A DNA stretch of 64,000 nucleotides. Origin: CAZCEC01 sp964497615. Lineage in GTDB: Bacteria > Chloroflexota > Anaerolineae > Anaerolineales > UBA6663. Positions 33,921-42,244 of the stretch are shown here, piece by piece. The position numbers were made by a program, and so were the translations under genes. The stretch is from the NCBI GenBank assembly GCA_964497615.1, contig CAZCEC010000022.1:23517-87516 (forward strand), in the 5' to 3' direction. The notes under the pieces are model-generated. The model was not told where the DNA came from. It was given only the letters and a program-made list of their open reading frames with translations, and did no database searches. The number at the start of each line of letters is the position of its first letter. Position 1 is the stretch's first letter.

Positions 33921-36900
33921 GCGGCCTCAGCCTCCTGCCCCCGATCGCAGGCGGCCCGGAAGGAGCAATTCTCGCAATGGCGGCCGGGCTGAGCCGGCCA
34001 GGGCGGGCGCGCCATCCGGTCAAGCGTGGATCGAATGGCGGGCACAACCGTTTCGTTGAGCGTATCCACCGGCACGAAGCCTTGCTTCGCGTCCACTTCG
34101 CCGGCCGGCGTCAACTCCACCGTGCGTCGCGCGGTCGCGGAGAAGCCGCGCTTGCCTGGCTCCATGTTCTCCAGATGCAGCAAGTGCAGGCAGCGCGGGG
34201 CGGCCGGTGTGCGCAGGACATTGCCCCGCATCAACGCCAGCGCGTAAATGGGCAGTTGGAAGTCGGACGGTGGTTCGCCTTCCGGCGGGAGGAAGGCGCT
34301 CATCACCCTGGATACCGTGTAGCTGGCTCCAGTCTTGTAGTCAAGCACCTCGTATTCCGGGCCGTTCTCGGTCTGGACCTCGTCAATGCGGTCGATGCGT
34401 CCGCGCAGCCGATAAGGGCCAAGCTCAAACTCGAACTCCGTCTCCAGCAGCACTGGCCGCCGTGGACCGGCCAGCGCGCCCGTCTCGTAATCAGCCCAGA
34501 GCGCCAGCATGCGCTCCACCCACCGCCGCACGGCCTGGCGCTGAAGTTCAGGCCCGAAGCGCGGTCCCCAGGGGAAGGCGGGCGTGTAAGCTCCCCCGCC
34601 TGGCAGATTGACGGCTTCGCCCCGCCAGGCCGCCTCCAGCGCAGCCAGGGCGCGCTCGTTCAGGCTGGCGGACGAGTTGAGCCACGCCGGGCGCGGACGG
34701 TCCCACAGTTGGACGGCACGGGTGCCCCCATCGCCCGCCGCCACGCACAATAGCTCGTGGATCAGCCCGCCCCGGTCCAGCGCCGCCGAGCCTTCGGTCT
34801 CCAGGCCCAGGATGCGCTGGTAATAGTATTGCAGCGGGCACGTCAAGTAGGCGCGCAACTGCGAGGCGCTGGCGTAGGCCAGGGTGCGGGCCGGCGGCTC
34901 CCTGGGCGCGATTCGTGGCGCGTGCTCCATGAATGGCGCTTCGCCATCCCCGCTCTCCTCTTGCGCTCGTCCGTCGTCGGCTTCCGGTCCTCCGCCCACT
35001 TCTGCCCGCGGTAGTCTGCCCTCCTTCGTCTTTCGTCCTTCGTCTTGCGTCGTTCCTTCGCCTCTCTTGCTGTTCAGCACCAATCCGCCCTCCCGGTCAA
35101 TCGCGCCGTCTTGCCCCAGCAGCCGCTCGAAGAACGGTGAGGGCAATTGGGCGTCGCCCGTGGCGGCGTGGCGGCTGGTGGAGATCCAGAGGGTCTCGAC
35201 CCCGCGCGTGAGTGCGGCGGCGAGGGCGCGGGCCTCCCGTTCGATCCAGGCGCGGTGATGGCGCGCAAGAGGCGGCGGCGCAGCCAGCAAGTCCGGCAAT
35301 TGCGCTTCCGCCACAAGCTGCATCTCTGGCGGCCGGCGCGGAGCGGCACTTTCCGAGAGGCCCAGCACGAAGGCGTGACGGGCGCGCACCCCGTTGACGA
35401 GGTGCAAGGGAACGAGGCGCAACCCGCCATTCGCCGCGCCGTGCCCGACCTGTTCGGCGAGTTCGTCCAGGTGCGCTTCCCAGTCGTCCGGCGCGGGCAG
35501 ACCGCGGGCAATGAAGGCCTCCAACTCACGGACGAGCCGGCGCCAATCGGCAAAGGCTTGCTCCCAGCCGGTGCGCTCGGCCGGGGTGAACACCTGGTCC
35601 GTCTGAAGCCAGGCTGGGGCATTCAGGGCAGCCAGCGCGGCATCCGCGAGCGTCGAGATCGGCTGGGCAGGGTCGAGCGCCGACAGCGACTCAGCCAACT
35701 GCACCAGCGCGGCGCGGGCGGGCGCGGAGAGCTTCACGGCGTGTTGGTCCGCCGCGAGCGAAAGCGGCGGCTTGTCGTGCAGGGCCGCGGCCCGCAGCAG
35801 TGCGTGACGGTCCAGCGGGTCCAGCGCAACGAGCGGCAGGTCCAGCAACTGCGGCTCGATGTCCACGCGCTGGCGCGGGTGGCGCGCCCAGCGTACCGCC
35901 AGCCGGGCGGCGCGGATGAGGGGCGTGTGCCCGGCGGGCATTGGCCGCGGCGCAACGGGCAACCCGCGCCCTGCCAGGACGCGCTCGGCAAAGCGCAGCA
36001 CATCCTCAGGTGCGATCACGGCCACGTCCTCGTGCGCCAGGGCCGGATCGGCAGCGAGCATCTGCGCAATCGCGTCCGCGGCGGCGCGCGCCTCGTCCTC
36101 AACCGTGGAAGCCTGCACGATGCTGATGCGCCCCGTCCCATCGAGAGCCGCGCTGTGACTGCTCGGGCCAGGCGGAACCGTCACGCGCACCCCCACCTCG
36201 CGGACGGCTGGATTGACGGCGGGCGGCGGTGCGAGGTGTTCGACCGGCCCCCAGGCCTGAAGCGTCTCCCAGGCGGTCTGAAGCTCAGGCGCGTGGTGGG
36301 GGGGATCGAGCCAGGCGGTGATGAGGGTCTCGGCAGCCAGCGGACGCAGCCGGTCGAGCAGCCGCAGTTGGTCCGGGCGGGCCAGGTGGACGTCATCCAC
36401 CAGGAGGATCGGGAAGCGGCGGCGCACGTCTGCGGCAATTTCGGGCAGCGCCAGCAGATCGAGACAGCGCAGTGACGCTTCTTGAAAGGTGAGCAGTTGA
36501 TGGCGTTCGCACAGCGCAATATAGGCAGCGTAGGCGCGGACGAGTTCGTGGTCACCCAATTCAGCGGGCCGCACGGCGAAGCCGGCGCGGTGCGCGGACA
36601 GCCAGTCCGCCACGCGAGCAAACTCGGCCAGCGCGCCGGGCGACTCGCCATAGGCGCGCCACAGATCGCCGCCGCTTTGCTCCCAAGCCTGCCGGAGAAT
36701 CAGCACGCGGCTCGCAGCCGGTATCTCCCGGACACGGCGCGGCAGCCGGGCGTGCCGGTGATATTGCCGCAGGAGCAGGGTCTCAAAGCGCTGGAGCGTT
36801 GTGACCCACGGCAGGAAGTCGCCGGCCTGTGGTCGCAGTTCACGGCGCAACAGGTTGGCGTTAGCCGGGAAGAAAGACAGGCACAGAATCTCGCGCGGGG

Positions 36901-36985
36901 AGCGGCCGGCGGCGAGGTGCTGGCGGTAGGCCTCCACGAGGCGCGTGGACTTGCCGGTGAGGGGGCCGCCAAGCAGGAGGGTCAT
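33917..36985 (-). CDS. AddB-like ATPase/4Fe-4S PD-(D/E)XK nuclease
   Basis: 1022 aa from the ATG at 36983-36985. The N-terminal helicase-like domain has Walker A GGPLTGKST (residues 6-14) and PILLVDDVHLARPDQ. The C-terminal PD-(D/E)XK domain has GGLIHELL, a Glu-rich strand (LLETEFEFELGPYRLRGRIDRIDEV) and EVLDYKTG. One Cys (YLTCPLQYYY) plus three near the end (CENCSFRAAC) form the AddB/Cas4-type iron-sulfur clasp. This is the architecture of AddB. Residues about 650-695 are a Lys/Asp/Glu/Gly-rich stretch encoded by an ACGAAGGACGAA simple repeat also found between genes, so it looks like a repeat inserted in frame. It is coupled to the UvrD-like helicase downstream. Likely role: double-strand-end resection. 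Confidence 0.83.
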   Translation of the reverse strand: MTLLLGGPLTGKSTRLVEAYRQHLAAGRSPREILCLSFFPANANLLRRELRPQAGDFLPWVTTLQRFETLLLRQYHRHARLPRRVREIPAASRVLILRQAWEQSGGDLWRAYGESPGALAEFARVADWLSAHRAGFAVRPAELGDHELVRAYAAYIALCERHQLLTFQEASLRCLDLLALPEIAADVRRRFPILLVDDVHLARPDQLRLLDRLRPLAAETLITAWLDPPHHAPELQTAWETLQAWGPVEHLAPPPAVNPAVREVGVRVTVPPGPSSHSAALDGTGRISIVQASTVEDEARAAADAIAQMLAADPALAHEDVAVIAPEDVLRFAERVLAGRGLPVAPRPMPAGHTPLIRAARLAVRWARHPRQRVDIEPQLLDLPLVALDPLDRHALLRAAALHDKPPLSLAADQHAVKLSAPARAALVQLAESLSALDPAQPISTLADAALAALNAPAWLQTDQVFTPAERTGWEQAFADWRRLVRELEAFIARGLPAPDDWEAHLDELAEQVGHGAANGGLRLVPLHLVNGVRARHAFVLGLSESAAPRRPPEMQLVAEAQLPDLLAAPPPLARHHRAWIEREARALAAALTRGVETLWISTSRHAATGDAQLPSPFFERLLGQDGAIDREGGLVLNSKRGEGTTQDEGRKTKEGRLPRAEVGGGPEADDGRAQEESGDGEAPFMEHAPRIAPREPPARTLAYASASQLRAYLTCPLQYYYQRILGLETEGSAALDRGGLIHELLCVAAGDGGTRAVQLWDRPRPAWLNSSASLNERALAALEAAWRGEAVNLPGGGAYTPAFPWGPRFGPELQRQAVRRWVERMLALWADYETGALAGPRRPVLLETEFEFELGPYRLRGRIDRIDEVQTENGPEYEVLDYKTGASYTVSRVMSAFLPPEGEPPSDFQLPIYALALMRGNVLRTPAAPRCLHLLHLENMEPGKRGFSATARRTVELTPAGEVDAKQGFVPVDTLNETVVPAIRSTLDRMARPPWPAQPGRHCENCSFRAACDRGQEAEAA

Positions 36986-36991
36986 GCCATA

Positions 36992-37020
36992 GTTGTAACA
37001 AACAATTGTTCTAGAAGCAA
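36992..37020 (-). promoter_or_regulatory. SOS-like promoter of the addB-uvrD pair
   Basis: On the minus strand TTGCTT (37015-37020), a 17-bp spacer and TACAAC (36992-36997). The spacer holds AGAACAATTGTTTG (36999-37012), one mismatch from the GAAC-N4-GTTC LexA box and placed as in the helicase promoter at 10999. The -10 ends only 6 bp before the ATG, which has no ribosome site, so the transcript would be leaderless. Confidence 0.5.
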
Positions 37021-37023
37021 GGG

Positions 37024-37857
37024 CTACAGAAATAGCAAGTGCCGCCCAATGCGGCTGTTCACCTCGCGGTAGCCCAGGCGCTTGTAAAGGGGCAAGCCCA
37101 TTTCGGTGGCGAAGAGGACACCGTAGCGATAGCCTTGGGCGCGGGCATCGTGCAAAGGCTGGAGCGTGATGGCGGCGCCAATACCCTTTCGGCGGGCGGC
37201 AGGCACGGTGCCAACCGCGTACAGGCCCGCCACCCCATCGCCCAGGACGAGCATGTTGGTCGCCACCGGCTGGCCGTCGAGGTAGCCGAGGTAAAGCTGC
37301 CACGGCGCGGCGGCGGGGCCGGCGGCCAGCGTGGCGTCCACCCAGGCCTGCCCCGCCATGGGCACGTGCGCCAGCTCAAACGCGGAAAGGAACGCGTCGC
37401 GCCAGTCTTCAAGCGTCCGCTGGTCGAGAGCGCGCACGATGGAGAAGCCGGGCGGCGTGGCCGGCATTGGCGGCAGGTCGCCCAGGTCCACGGCCATGCC
37501 GGGGTCAGCAAGGCTGAACTGTTGGAAGCCATGCGCCTCCAGCCGCGTTCCTAGATCGCTGGGCTGGGTGCGGTTCGTGTGCCACCAGAACATGAACGGC
37601 GCCTGGCGGGCGCGGTACCACGCGACCATCTCATCGATGGCGGCATCGGCGGCTTCGGGCGGGAGGCGCGTGGACCACACGCCCTTGAACATCGGGTTGG
37701 CGGGCGAGGCGTGGTGGCGACTGTAGTGCGCCCCCTCCGCCAGTTCCGCGCCGGGGAGCGCCGCCGCGAAGCTCCGAAACAGGGCGTGCAAGTTGCCCTC
37801 CACGGCGGCGGCCAATTCGTCGTCGGTAGCTGAGAGGCGCGGTGTTTCATTCGGCAT
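37024..37857 (-). CDS. GNAT-family N-acetyltransferase, tandem-domain type
   Basis: 277 aa from the ATG at 37855-37857; an apparent N-terminal extension overlaps the divergent FtsX gene and is rejected. The C-terminal half is a clear GNAT domain (VATNMLVLGDGVAGLYAVGTVPAARRKGIGAAITLQPL, PLYKRLGYREV). The N-terminal half (residues 1-125, FMFWWHTNRTQPSDLGTRLEAHGF) looks like a degenerate second GNAT fold. Acceptor unknown. Confidence 0.85.
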   Translation of the reverse strand: MPNETPRLSATDDELAAAVEGNLHALFRSFAAALPGAELAEGAHYSRHHASPANPMFKGVWSTRLPPEAADAAIDEMVAWYRARQAPFMFWWHTNRTQPSDLGTRLEAHGFQQFSLADPGMAVDLGDLPPMPATPPGFSIVRALDQRTLEDWRDAFLSAFELAHVPMAGQAWVDATLAAGPAAAPWQLYLGYLDGQPVATNMLVLGDGVAGLYAVGTVPAARRKGIGAAITLQPLHDARAQGYRYGVLFATEMGLPLYKRLGYREVNSRIGRHLLFL

Positions 37858-37975
37858 AGCTATCCCCAGGCGGTGAGGCCCCGAAACGTCGGCGCCAGCC
37901 GCCTCGAGCGGCCAGGCGCGGGCCGGGCAGCCAGCATCAGAATGGATTCCGGGGAAAAGTTGTAACATGTGACGC

Positions 37976-40039
37976 ATGGCGATGCAAGTGAGTGCCGCAT
38001 TCCATCTGGCGAGGCTGTTGGTGTGGCGGGCGGTGACGCAGCATCGGTTGCGCGCGGCGCTGAGCGCCTTGGCCGTGGCGCTGGGCGTGGCGACCTTCAT
38101 CGCGGGTGACGTGGTGTCTGAGGCCATCGTGCGCGCCGTGACCCAGGCCGAGGACGTGCGCGCCATCGCTGAGGGATTGTTCGGCCAGATCGACCCGGTG
38201 CTGAAGGGCATCGGCGCGGCTGTCAGCGCCGCGGCGGGCTTCATAATCTTCAACGCCTTTGGGATGTCACTCACCCAGCGGCGGCAGCAGTTGGGCCTGC
38301 TGCGCACGCTGGGCATCACGCGCGGGCAGGTGCTGGGCGTGGTGCTGGCCGAGGCAGCGCTCATCGGCGGAGCGGGCGTGGCGCTGGGGCTGGCCGCCGG
38401 GCCAGCGCTGGGGCGCGGCCTCATCGTCATCCTGAAGTCGCTGGACTCGCCCGTGCTGGGCGCCTTTATCGAAGAGCCGCCGGGAGGCGAAACGCTGGCC
38501 CTGGCCGCCGGGCTAGGGCTGGCCGTGACCCTGCTGGCTGCCCTGCTGCCAGCAAGAGCGGCGCTGCGGGTGACGCCACTGACCGCCCTGGCGGCCGAAT
38601 TGCCAGGAACCATTGAGCGCGGGTGGGGCCGCCCAGCGGCCGCAGGGACGGCCCTGGCATTAGGGTTGGGAGCCTGGATCATCGTTGCGCCTCCGGCAGA
38701 TTGGGTGCGGCCGCCTGCGGACATTGCAGTGGCGCTGGCGGTGGGCCTGGGCTGGCTGGCCGCGTTGGCGTTGCTGCTGCCGGCGGCAGTGGGCGCGGCG
38801 GGCGCTGCGCTGCGGCGGGGCCTCCGCGGCCGGCGCGGGGCGGTGGCGCCCCTGGTGGCCGACAACTTCCAGCGCAGCCGGATGCGGGTGGTGCTCAACA
38901 CCGCCACCCTGGCGATTGGGCTGGCGCTGATCGTGCTGACGGCGGGCTTCTTCCGCTTCTACTTCAACGAGATCTTTGGTCCCACGTTTCGCGCGGCGCA
39001 GGCGGCTGGCGGCTGGACCCTGATGACCTTTCCGGCAGAGGAGGGCGTGGCCGCCTACGCGAGTCTGGAGACCTTGCGCCTTCCGGCCGGCGCGCTCGAG
39101 GCGGCACGGGCCGCGGTGGGCGACCGCGCCCTGGTCTCGGCCACCGACTTCGTCATCGTCCCCGAGTTGTCGTATTTCTACGACGCCTACTTCAGCATGA
39201 TGCTCGACCCCGTGATACTGCCAGCCAGCGGTTTCTACTTCGAGTTCACCGAGGGCGATTGGGGGAGCGCCCTGCCCCAACTGGAGGCCGGGTGCGCGGT
39301 GCTGATCGCGCCCGCCGTGGCACGCAAGAATAACGTGAGCCTGGGGGAGCAGATGACCCTGACGGGCCGGGACGGACCGGTGCTGTGCACGGTAGCCGGC
39401 ATTGGCCAGCCGTTTGTCGGCGCGTCGCTCATCAGCAGCGCCGCCCGCGAGCAGTTCATCGTCGGGGAAGCCTTCGCGCTGTTCGTTTCCCCGCGCACGG
39501 GCCGCGACCCGGGGGACCTGGAGCGCGATCTGGAGCGCCTGGCCGCGGAGCAGGGTCTGTACCTGCTGAGCGTGGGACGCCTGACCTCATTGCAGGAGCA
39601 AGCGTTCGACCAGATCCCGGCGCTGTTCAGCGGGCTGCTGCTGCTGGCGGTGCTCACAGCGGCGCTAGGCGTCATCAACACCACCGTGCTGAGCGTGACG
39701 GAGCGGCGGCGCGAATTCTGGCAGTTGCGGGCGCTGGGCGCCACGCGCGGGCAGATCTCCGCCATCGTGGTGGGCGAGGCGGCGCTGGTGGGGCTCACGG
39801 GGGCGGCGCTCGGCCTGCTGGCGGGCGCCGGCATCGTGGTCGTGCTGGCGACCGTTTACGGCGGCAATGCGATGGGCGTTGGGGGTTACGAGCCGTGGGC
39901 GGCGGCGCTGCGGTCGCTCCCAGCCGCGCTGCAAACTGGCGCGGTGGGGCTGCTGGCCGCGCCCGTGGTGTGCGCGGGGGCCGCCTGGCTGGCCAGCCGG
40001 GCAGCGGCCGCAGGCGTCGGCAGTGCCGCCAGGCTCTAG
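37976..40039 (+). CDS. FtsX-family ABC transporter permease
   Basis: 687 aa with two FtsX domains: residues about 70-205 (RRQQLGLLRTLGITRGQVLGVVLAEAALIGGAGV) and about 545-675 (ERRREFWQLRALGATRGQISAIVVGEAALVGLTGA). A large extracytoplasmic domain lies in between (about 320-530). Such permeases work with a LolD/MacB-type ATPase in lipoprotein transport, peptide export or cell-envelope control. No ATPase gene adjoins it in this window, which is unusual, so the partner must be encoded elsewhere. It converges on the S1-domain gene with only 2 bp between stop codons. Confidence 0.88.
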   Translation: MAMQVSAAFHLARLLVWRAVTQHRLRAALSALAVALGVATFIAGDVVSEAIVRAVTQAEDVRAIAEGLFGQIDPVLKGIGAAVSAAAGFIIFNAFGMSLTQRRQQLGLLRTLGITRGQVLGVVLAEAALIGGAGVALGLAAGPALGRGLIVILKSLDSPVLGAFIEEPPGGETLALAAGLGLAVTLLAALLPARAALRVTPLTALAAELPGTIERGWGRPAAAGTALALGLGAWIIVAPPADWVRPPADIAVALAVGLGWLAALALLLPAAVGAAGAALRRGLRGRRGAVAPLVADNFQRSRMRVVLNTATLAIGLALIVLTAGFFRFYFNEIFGPTFRAAQAAGGWTLMTFPAEEGVAAYASLETLRLPAGALEAARAAVGDRALVSATDFVIVPELSYFYDAYFSMMLDPVILPASGFYFEFTEGDWGSALPQLEAGCAVLIAPAVARKNNVSLGEQMTLTGRDGPVLCTVAGIGQPFVGASLISSAAREQFIVGEAFALFVSPRTGRDPGDLERDLERLAAEQGLYLLSVGRLTSLQEQAFDQIPALFSGLLLLAVLTAALGVINTTVLSVTERRREFWQLRALGATRGQISAIVVGEAALVGLTGAALGLLAGAGIVVVLATVYGGNAMGVGGYEPWAAALRSLPAALQTGAVGLLAAPVVCAGAAWLASRAAAAGVGSAARL

Positions 40040-40041
40040 TT

Positions 40042-41160
40042 CTAGCTGGTCTTCAACGCCAGGCTCAGCCGCAGCCGGCGCTGGCCGTGATCAAAGCCCT
40101 CGATGCGCAGGGATGCCCACTGGCCGGTCTCGCCCACTGCCTGCGGGTCGGCGGCTTCGGCCGGCTTCAATGCCTCGGGCGGCACCAACCCCTCCACGCC
40201 ATCGGTCAACACCACGACCAGGCCCACGCCGGCCCGCGCCTTCACCCGCCCGGCAACCACTTGCCCAACCTGATAGCGCAGCTCTACGTCCACCCACGGG
40301 TCAGGCAGGCAGCGCTTGCGGCTCAGGCTGATGCGGCCACGCTCGGTGTCCACGTTCAACACCTCCACCTCAACCTGGTCGTCAATGTTGACCACCTCGG
40401 ACGGGTGATCCACAAACCGCCAGTCTAGCTCCGAGATGTGCACCAATCCATCGACGCCGCCCACGTCCACAAAGGCGCCGAACTTGGTGAGCCCGGTCAC
40501 GCGGCCGGCGCGGACCAAGCCAGGGCGCAAGTCGGCCAGCAGTTGCTCGCGCGCCTCGCGCCGGGCGGCCCGTTCAGAAACGACCAGCCGCCGCCGGTCA
40601 GGTTGCACTTCGATGACCTTGACGGATATGGGCTGGCCCAGCAGCGCCGACTTGGCCTGTGTCAGGTCACCGCCGCCGCGCGGCAGTTGGCTGCACAGCG
40701 AGTTTGGCAGAAAGGCCTCCAGGCCGTCCACCTCCACCAACAGACCGCCGCGATTGTGCCCGGTCACCCGGCCAGTGAGGATCTCCCCCTGGTCCATGCG
40801 CTCGGCGGCCCGCTGCCAGGCTTGATGCGCCAACCCCTCGCACAGCGAGACGATCAGGTCGTCGTCGTTGTTGAGCGGCTGCACGACCCGCAAGGGCAAT
40901 TCGTCACCCACGGATACGTCGGCCAGGGTTTCACTGTTCACACGGCGCAGGTCGCTGGCCGGGATGATGGCGTCGCGCTTCGCGCCGACGTCCACCAGCC
41001 AGCCGCTGTCGTCGAGTTGCAGGACTGTCCCGGTGCGGATTTCGCCCCGCCGCGGAGGCGCAACCAGCCAAGCAGCGAGGCGGCGCGCAAAGGCTTCCCG
41101 GTCTTCGGTCCGACTGTCAGCATAAGGTTGATTGTCAATTACTCTCTGGGTTGTCATCAT
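40042..41160 (-). CDS. S1-domain RNA-binding protein (ribosomal protein S1-like)
   Basis: 372 aa made of four S1 domains (starts near residues 40, 125, 212 and 297), each with the G-x-V-x3-x-x-G-h-h-V-D/E pattern (GTVLQLDDSGWLVDVG, GRVTGHNRGGLLVEVDG, GRVTGLTKFGAFVDVGGVDGLVHISEL, GRVKARAGVGLVVVL). The third is the most canonical. Four-domain S1 proteins of this size serve as ribosomal protein S1 or a paralogue in many non-proteobacterial lineages. Two ATG codons are adjacent; the second has the better distance to GGAG. It binds mRNA and probably supports translation. Confidence 0.85.
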   Translation of the reverse strand: MMTTQRVIDNQPYADSRTEDREAFARRLAAWLVAPPRRGEIRTGTVLQLDDSGWLVDVGAKRDAIIPASDLRRVNSETLADVSVGDELPLRVVQPLNNDDDLIVSLCEGLAHQAWQRAAERMDQGEILTGRVTGHNRGGLLVEVDGLEAFLPNSLCSQLPRGGGDLTQAKSALLGQPISVKVIEVQPDRRRLVVSERAARREAREQLLADLRPGLVRAGRVTGLTKFGAFVDVGGVDGLVHISELDWRFVDHPSEVVNIDDQVEVEVLNVDTERGRISLSRKRCLPDPWVDVELRYQVGQVVAGRVKARAGVGLVVVLTDGVEGLVPPEALKPAEAADPQAVGETGQWASLRIEGFDHGQRRLRLSLALKTS

Positions 41161-41174
41161 TGCTCCTTTCTACC

Positions 41175-41203
41175 ACCGTAGCATACCGGCTTAGGAGAGT
41201 CAA
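41175..41203 (-). promoter_or_regulatory. Promoter of the S1-domain gene
   Basis: On the minus strand TTGACT (41198-41203), a 17-bp spacer and TACGGT (41175-41180), 15 bp before the start codon. The -35 is strong and the -10 weak. A strong AAGGAG ribosome site follows. Confidence 0.45.
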
Positions 41204-41236
41204 ACATCGGCGGTGTTTTTGAGAACGCCCTGAGGC

Positions 41237-41563
41237 TTGGTTATTGTCGCGGACGAGGCCCATCGTCGGCGGCGCACCGCCCTGCATCACCGGTTGACCA
41301 GTATCCTGGAACAGGTGGAAGCCGCGCCGGGCCGGCTGGACAGCGGCCAATATGGCATCTGCATCGAGTGCAGCCACCCCATCCGCGAGGAGCGGCAGGA
41401 GATTCTGCCCGACACCGTGTACTGCGTGCGGTGCAGCGCGGCCCAGAGCCGCCGAAGCTGGAACGGCGCGCCTCTCCCCTCACCGCCTCCCTGTCATGTG
41501 CCCCACGAGGCGATTGGGGCCTTAAGCAGAAACCCCCTTCCCCGAGGGGGGAAGGGGGCGTGA
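41237..41563 (+). CDS. Short DksA/TraR-type zinc-finger protein
   Basis: 108 aa if the TTG at 41237 is used; the start is uncertain. The conserved part, about residues 15-70, is the TraR/DksA C4 zinc finger: ALHHRLTSILEQVEAAPGRLDSGQYGIC then IEC, and later YCVRC. TraR/DksA proteins bind RNA polymerase in its secondary channel and modulate promoters. The N-terminal coiled coil is much shorter than in DksA, like TraR. The last 30 residues are encoded by a CCCCTTCCCC palindrome, so a dispersed repeat seems to have replaced or extended the original C-terminus. Confidence 0.65.
   Translation: MVIVADEAHRRRRTALHHRLTSILEQVEAAPGRLDSGQYGICIECSHPIREERQEILPDTVYCVRCSAAQSRRSWNGAPLPSPPPCHVPHEAIGALSRNPLPRGGKGA
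41533..41558. repeat. CCCCCTTCCCC palindrome, copy 1 (terminator-like)
   Basis: CCCCCTTCCCC (41533-41543) is inverted at 41548-41558 around a GAGG loop. It lies at the meeting point of two convergent genes and overlaps the last codons of the DksA-like one. A sister copy at 54570-54594 is also between convergent genes, so this family may act as a bidirectional terminator. Confidence 0.7.
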
Positions 41564-41584
41564 GCGCCGCGAGACGGCGATGGT

Positions 41585-42127
41585 CTAGAGATCCTTCACA
41601 ACTTTCACCACGGTTGCCTTGGTGACACGCTTGATCGTCGCAACGGCGGCGTCGCTCATCTGCTCGGCCTGGTGGTTCTCGTCACCGTACATGTTGTTGG
41701 TCATGGTAATGGTGAACGACTTGCGGATATGGGGCTGGCCCTCGTCGCAGAATTCGAAGGTCCAGGTAGGCAGGGTGCCGGCCTGCGTGGCGTTGTGCAT
41801 GAACTTGGGGCGGGTGTAGTTGGTCAGGGCCACCTTGTACTTGCCGGTAGGCAGCGGGGCCCGTTTGACGGCAGCCAGGGCCGCGCGGTAGAGCTTGATT
41901 ACCTCGGGCGCGATCTTAGCCTTCAGGTCGTTCTTGCCCTTCGTCTCGAACGCCAGCCAGTTGCCATACTTTTGGTTGAGCTTGTTCGCGGACGCCAGGA
42001 CGGCTGGCGTGCGGCTCAACTTGGCGAGCGTCATGAGCGCCTTGACGTCCGCCTGCGACTTGGTCTTCGCCGGAACGACCTTGTCATCTCTCCAATCGGC
42101 CGGTATCTTGGGAATCGGTGTGGGCAT
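41585..42127 (-). CDS. Conserved protein of unknown function
   Basis: 180 aa, soluble, Lys- and Ala-rich, ending in a basic stretch (KRVTKATVVKVVKDL). No signal, membrane helix or motif I recognise. The central part is helical (KAKIAPEVIKLYRAALAAVKRAPL) and the C-terminal half looks beta-rich (KYKVALTNYTRPKFMHN, TWTFEFCDEGQPHIRKSFTITMTNN). A GGAGG ribosome site precedes the ATG (AGGAGGTTCC). Codon use and GC are similar to its neighbours, although the protein is richer in Lys and Asn than they are. It converges on the DksA-like gene and is followed upstream by the copper operon. Confidence 0.6.
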   Translation of the reverse strand: MPTPIPKIPADWRDDKVVPAKTKSQADVKALMTLAKLSRTPAVLASANKLNQKYGNWLAFETKGKNDLKAKIAPEVIKLYRAALAAVKRAPLPTGKYKVALTNYTRPKFMHNATQAGTLPTWTFEFCDEGQPHIRKSFTITMTNNMYGDENHQAEQMSDAAVATIKRVTKATVVKVVKDL

Positions 42128-42244
42128 GGAACCTCCTGGGTGGATAAGCGGCTAATTCGGACCGGGATTGCTTGGTTTGATTTTATGCCGAATATCCACC
42201 CACGAAGCTTAAATTTTGCGGCGCCGCACCGCGCTGACCGGCCC

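Noticed and set aside
37858..38907. N-terminal extension of the GNAT gene
   Set aside because: Overlaps the divergent FtsX gene and is low-complexity; the ATG at 37857 gives the normal protein.
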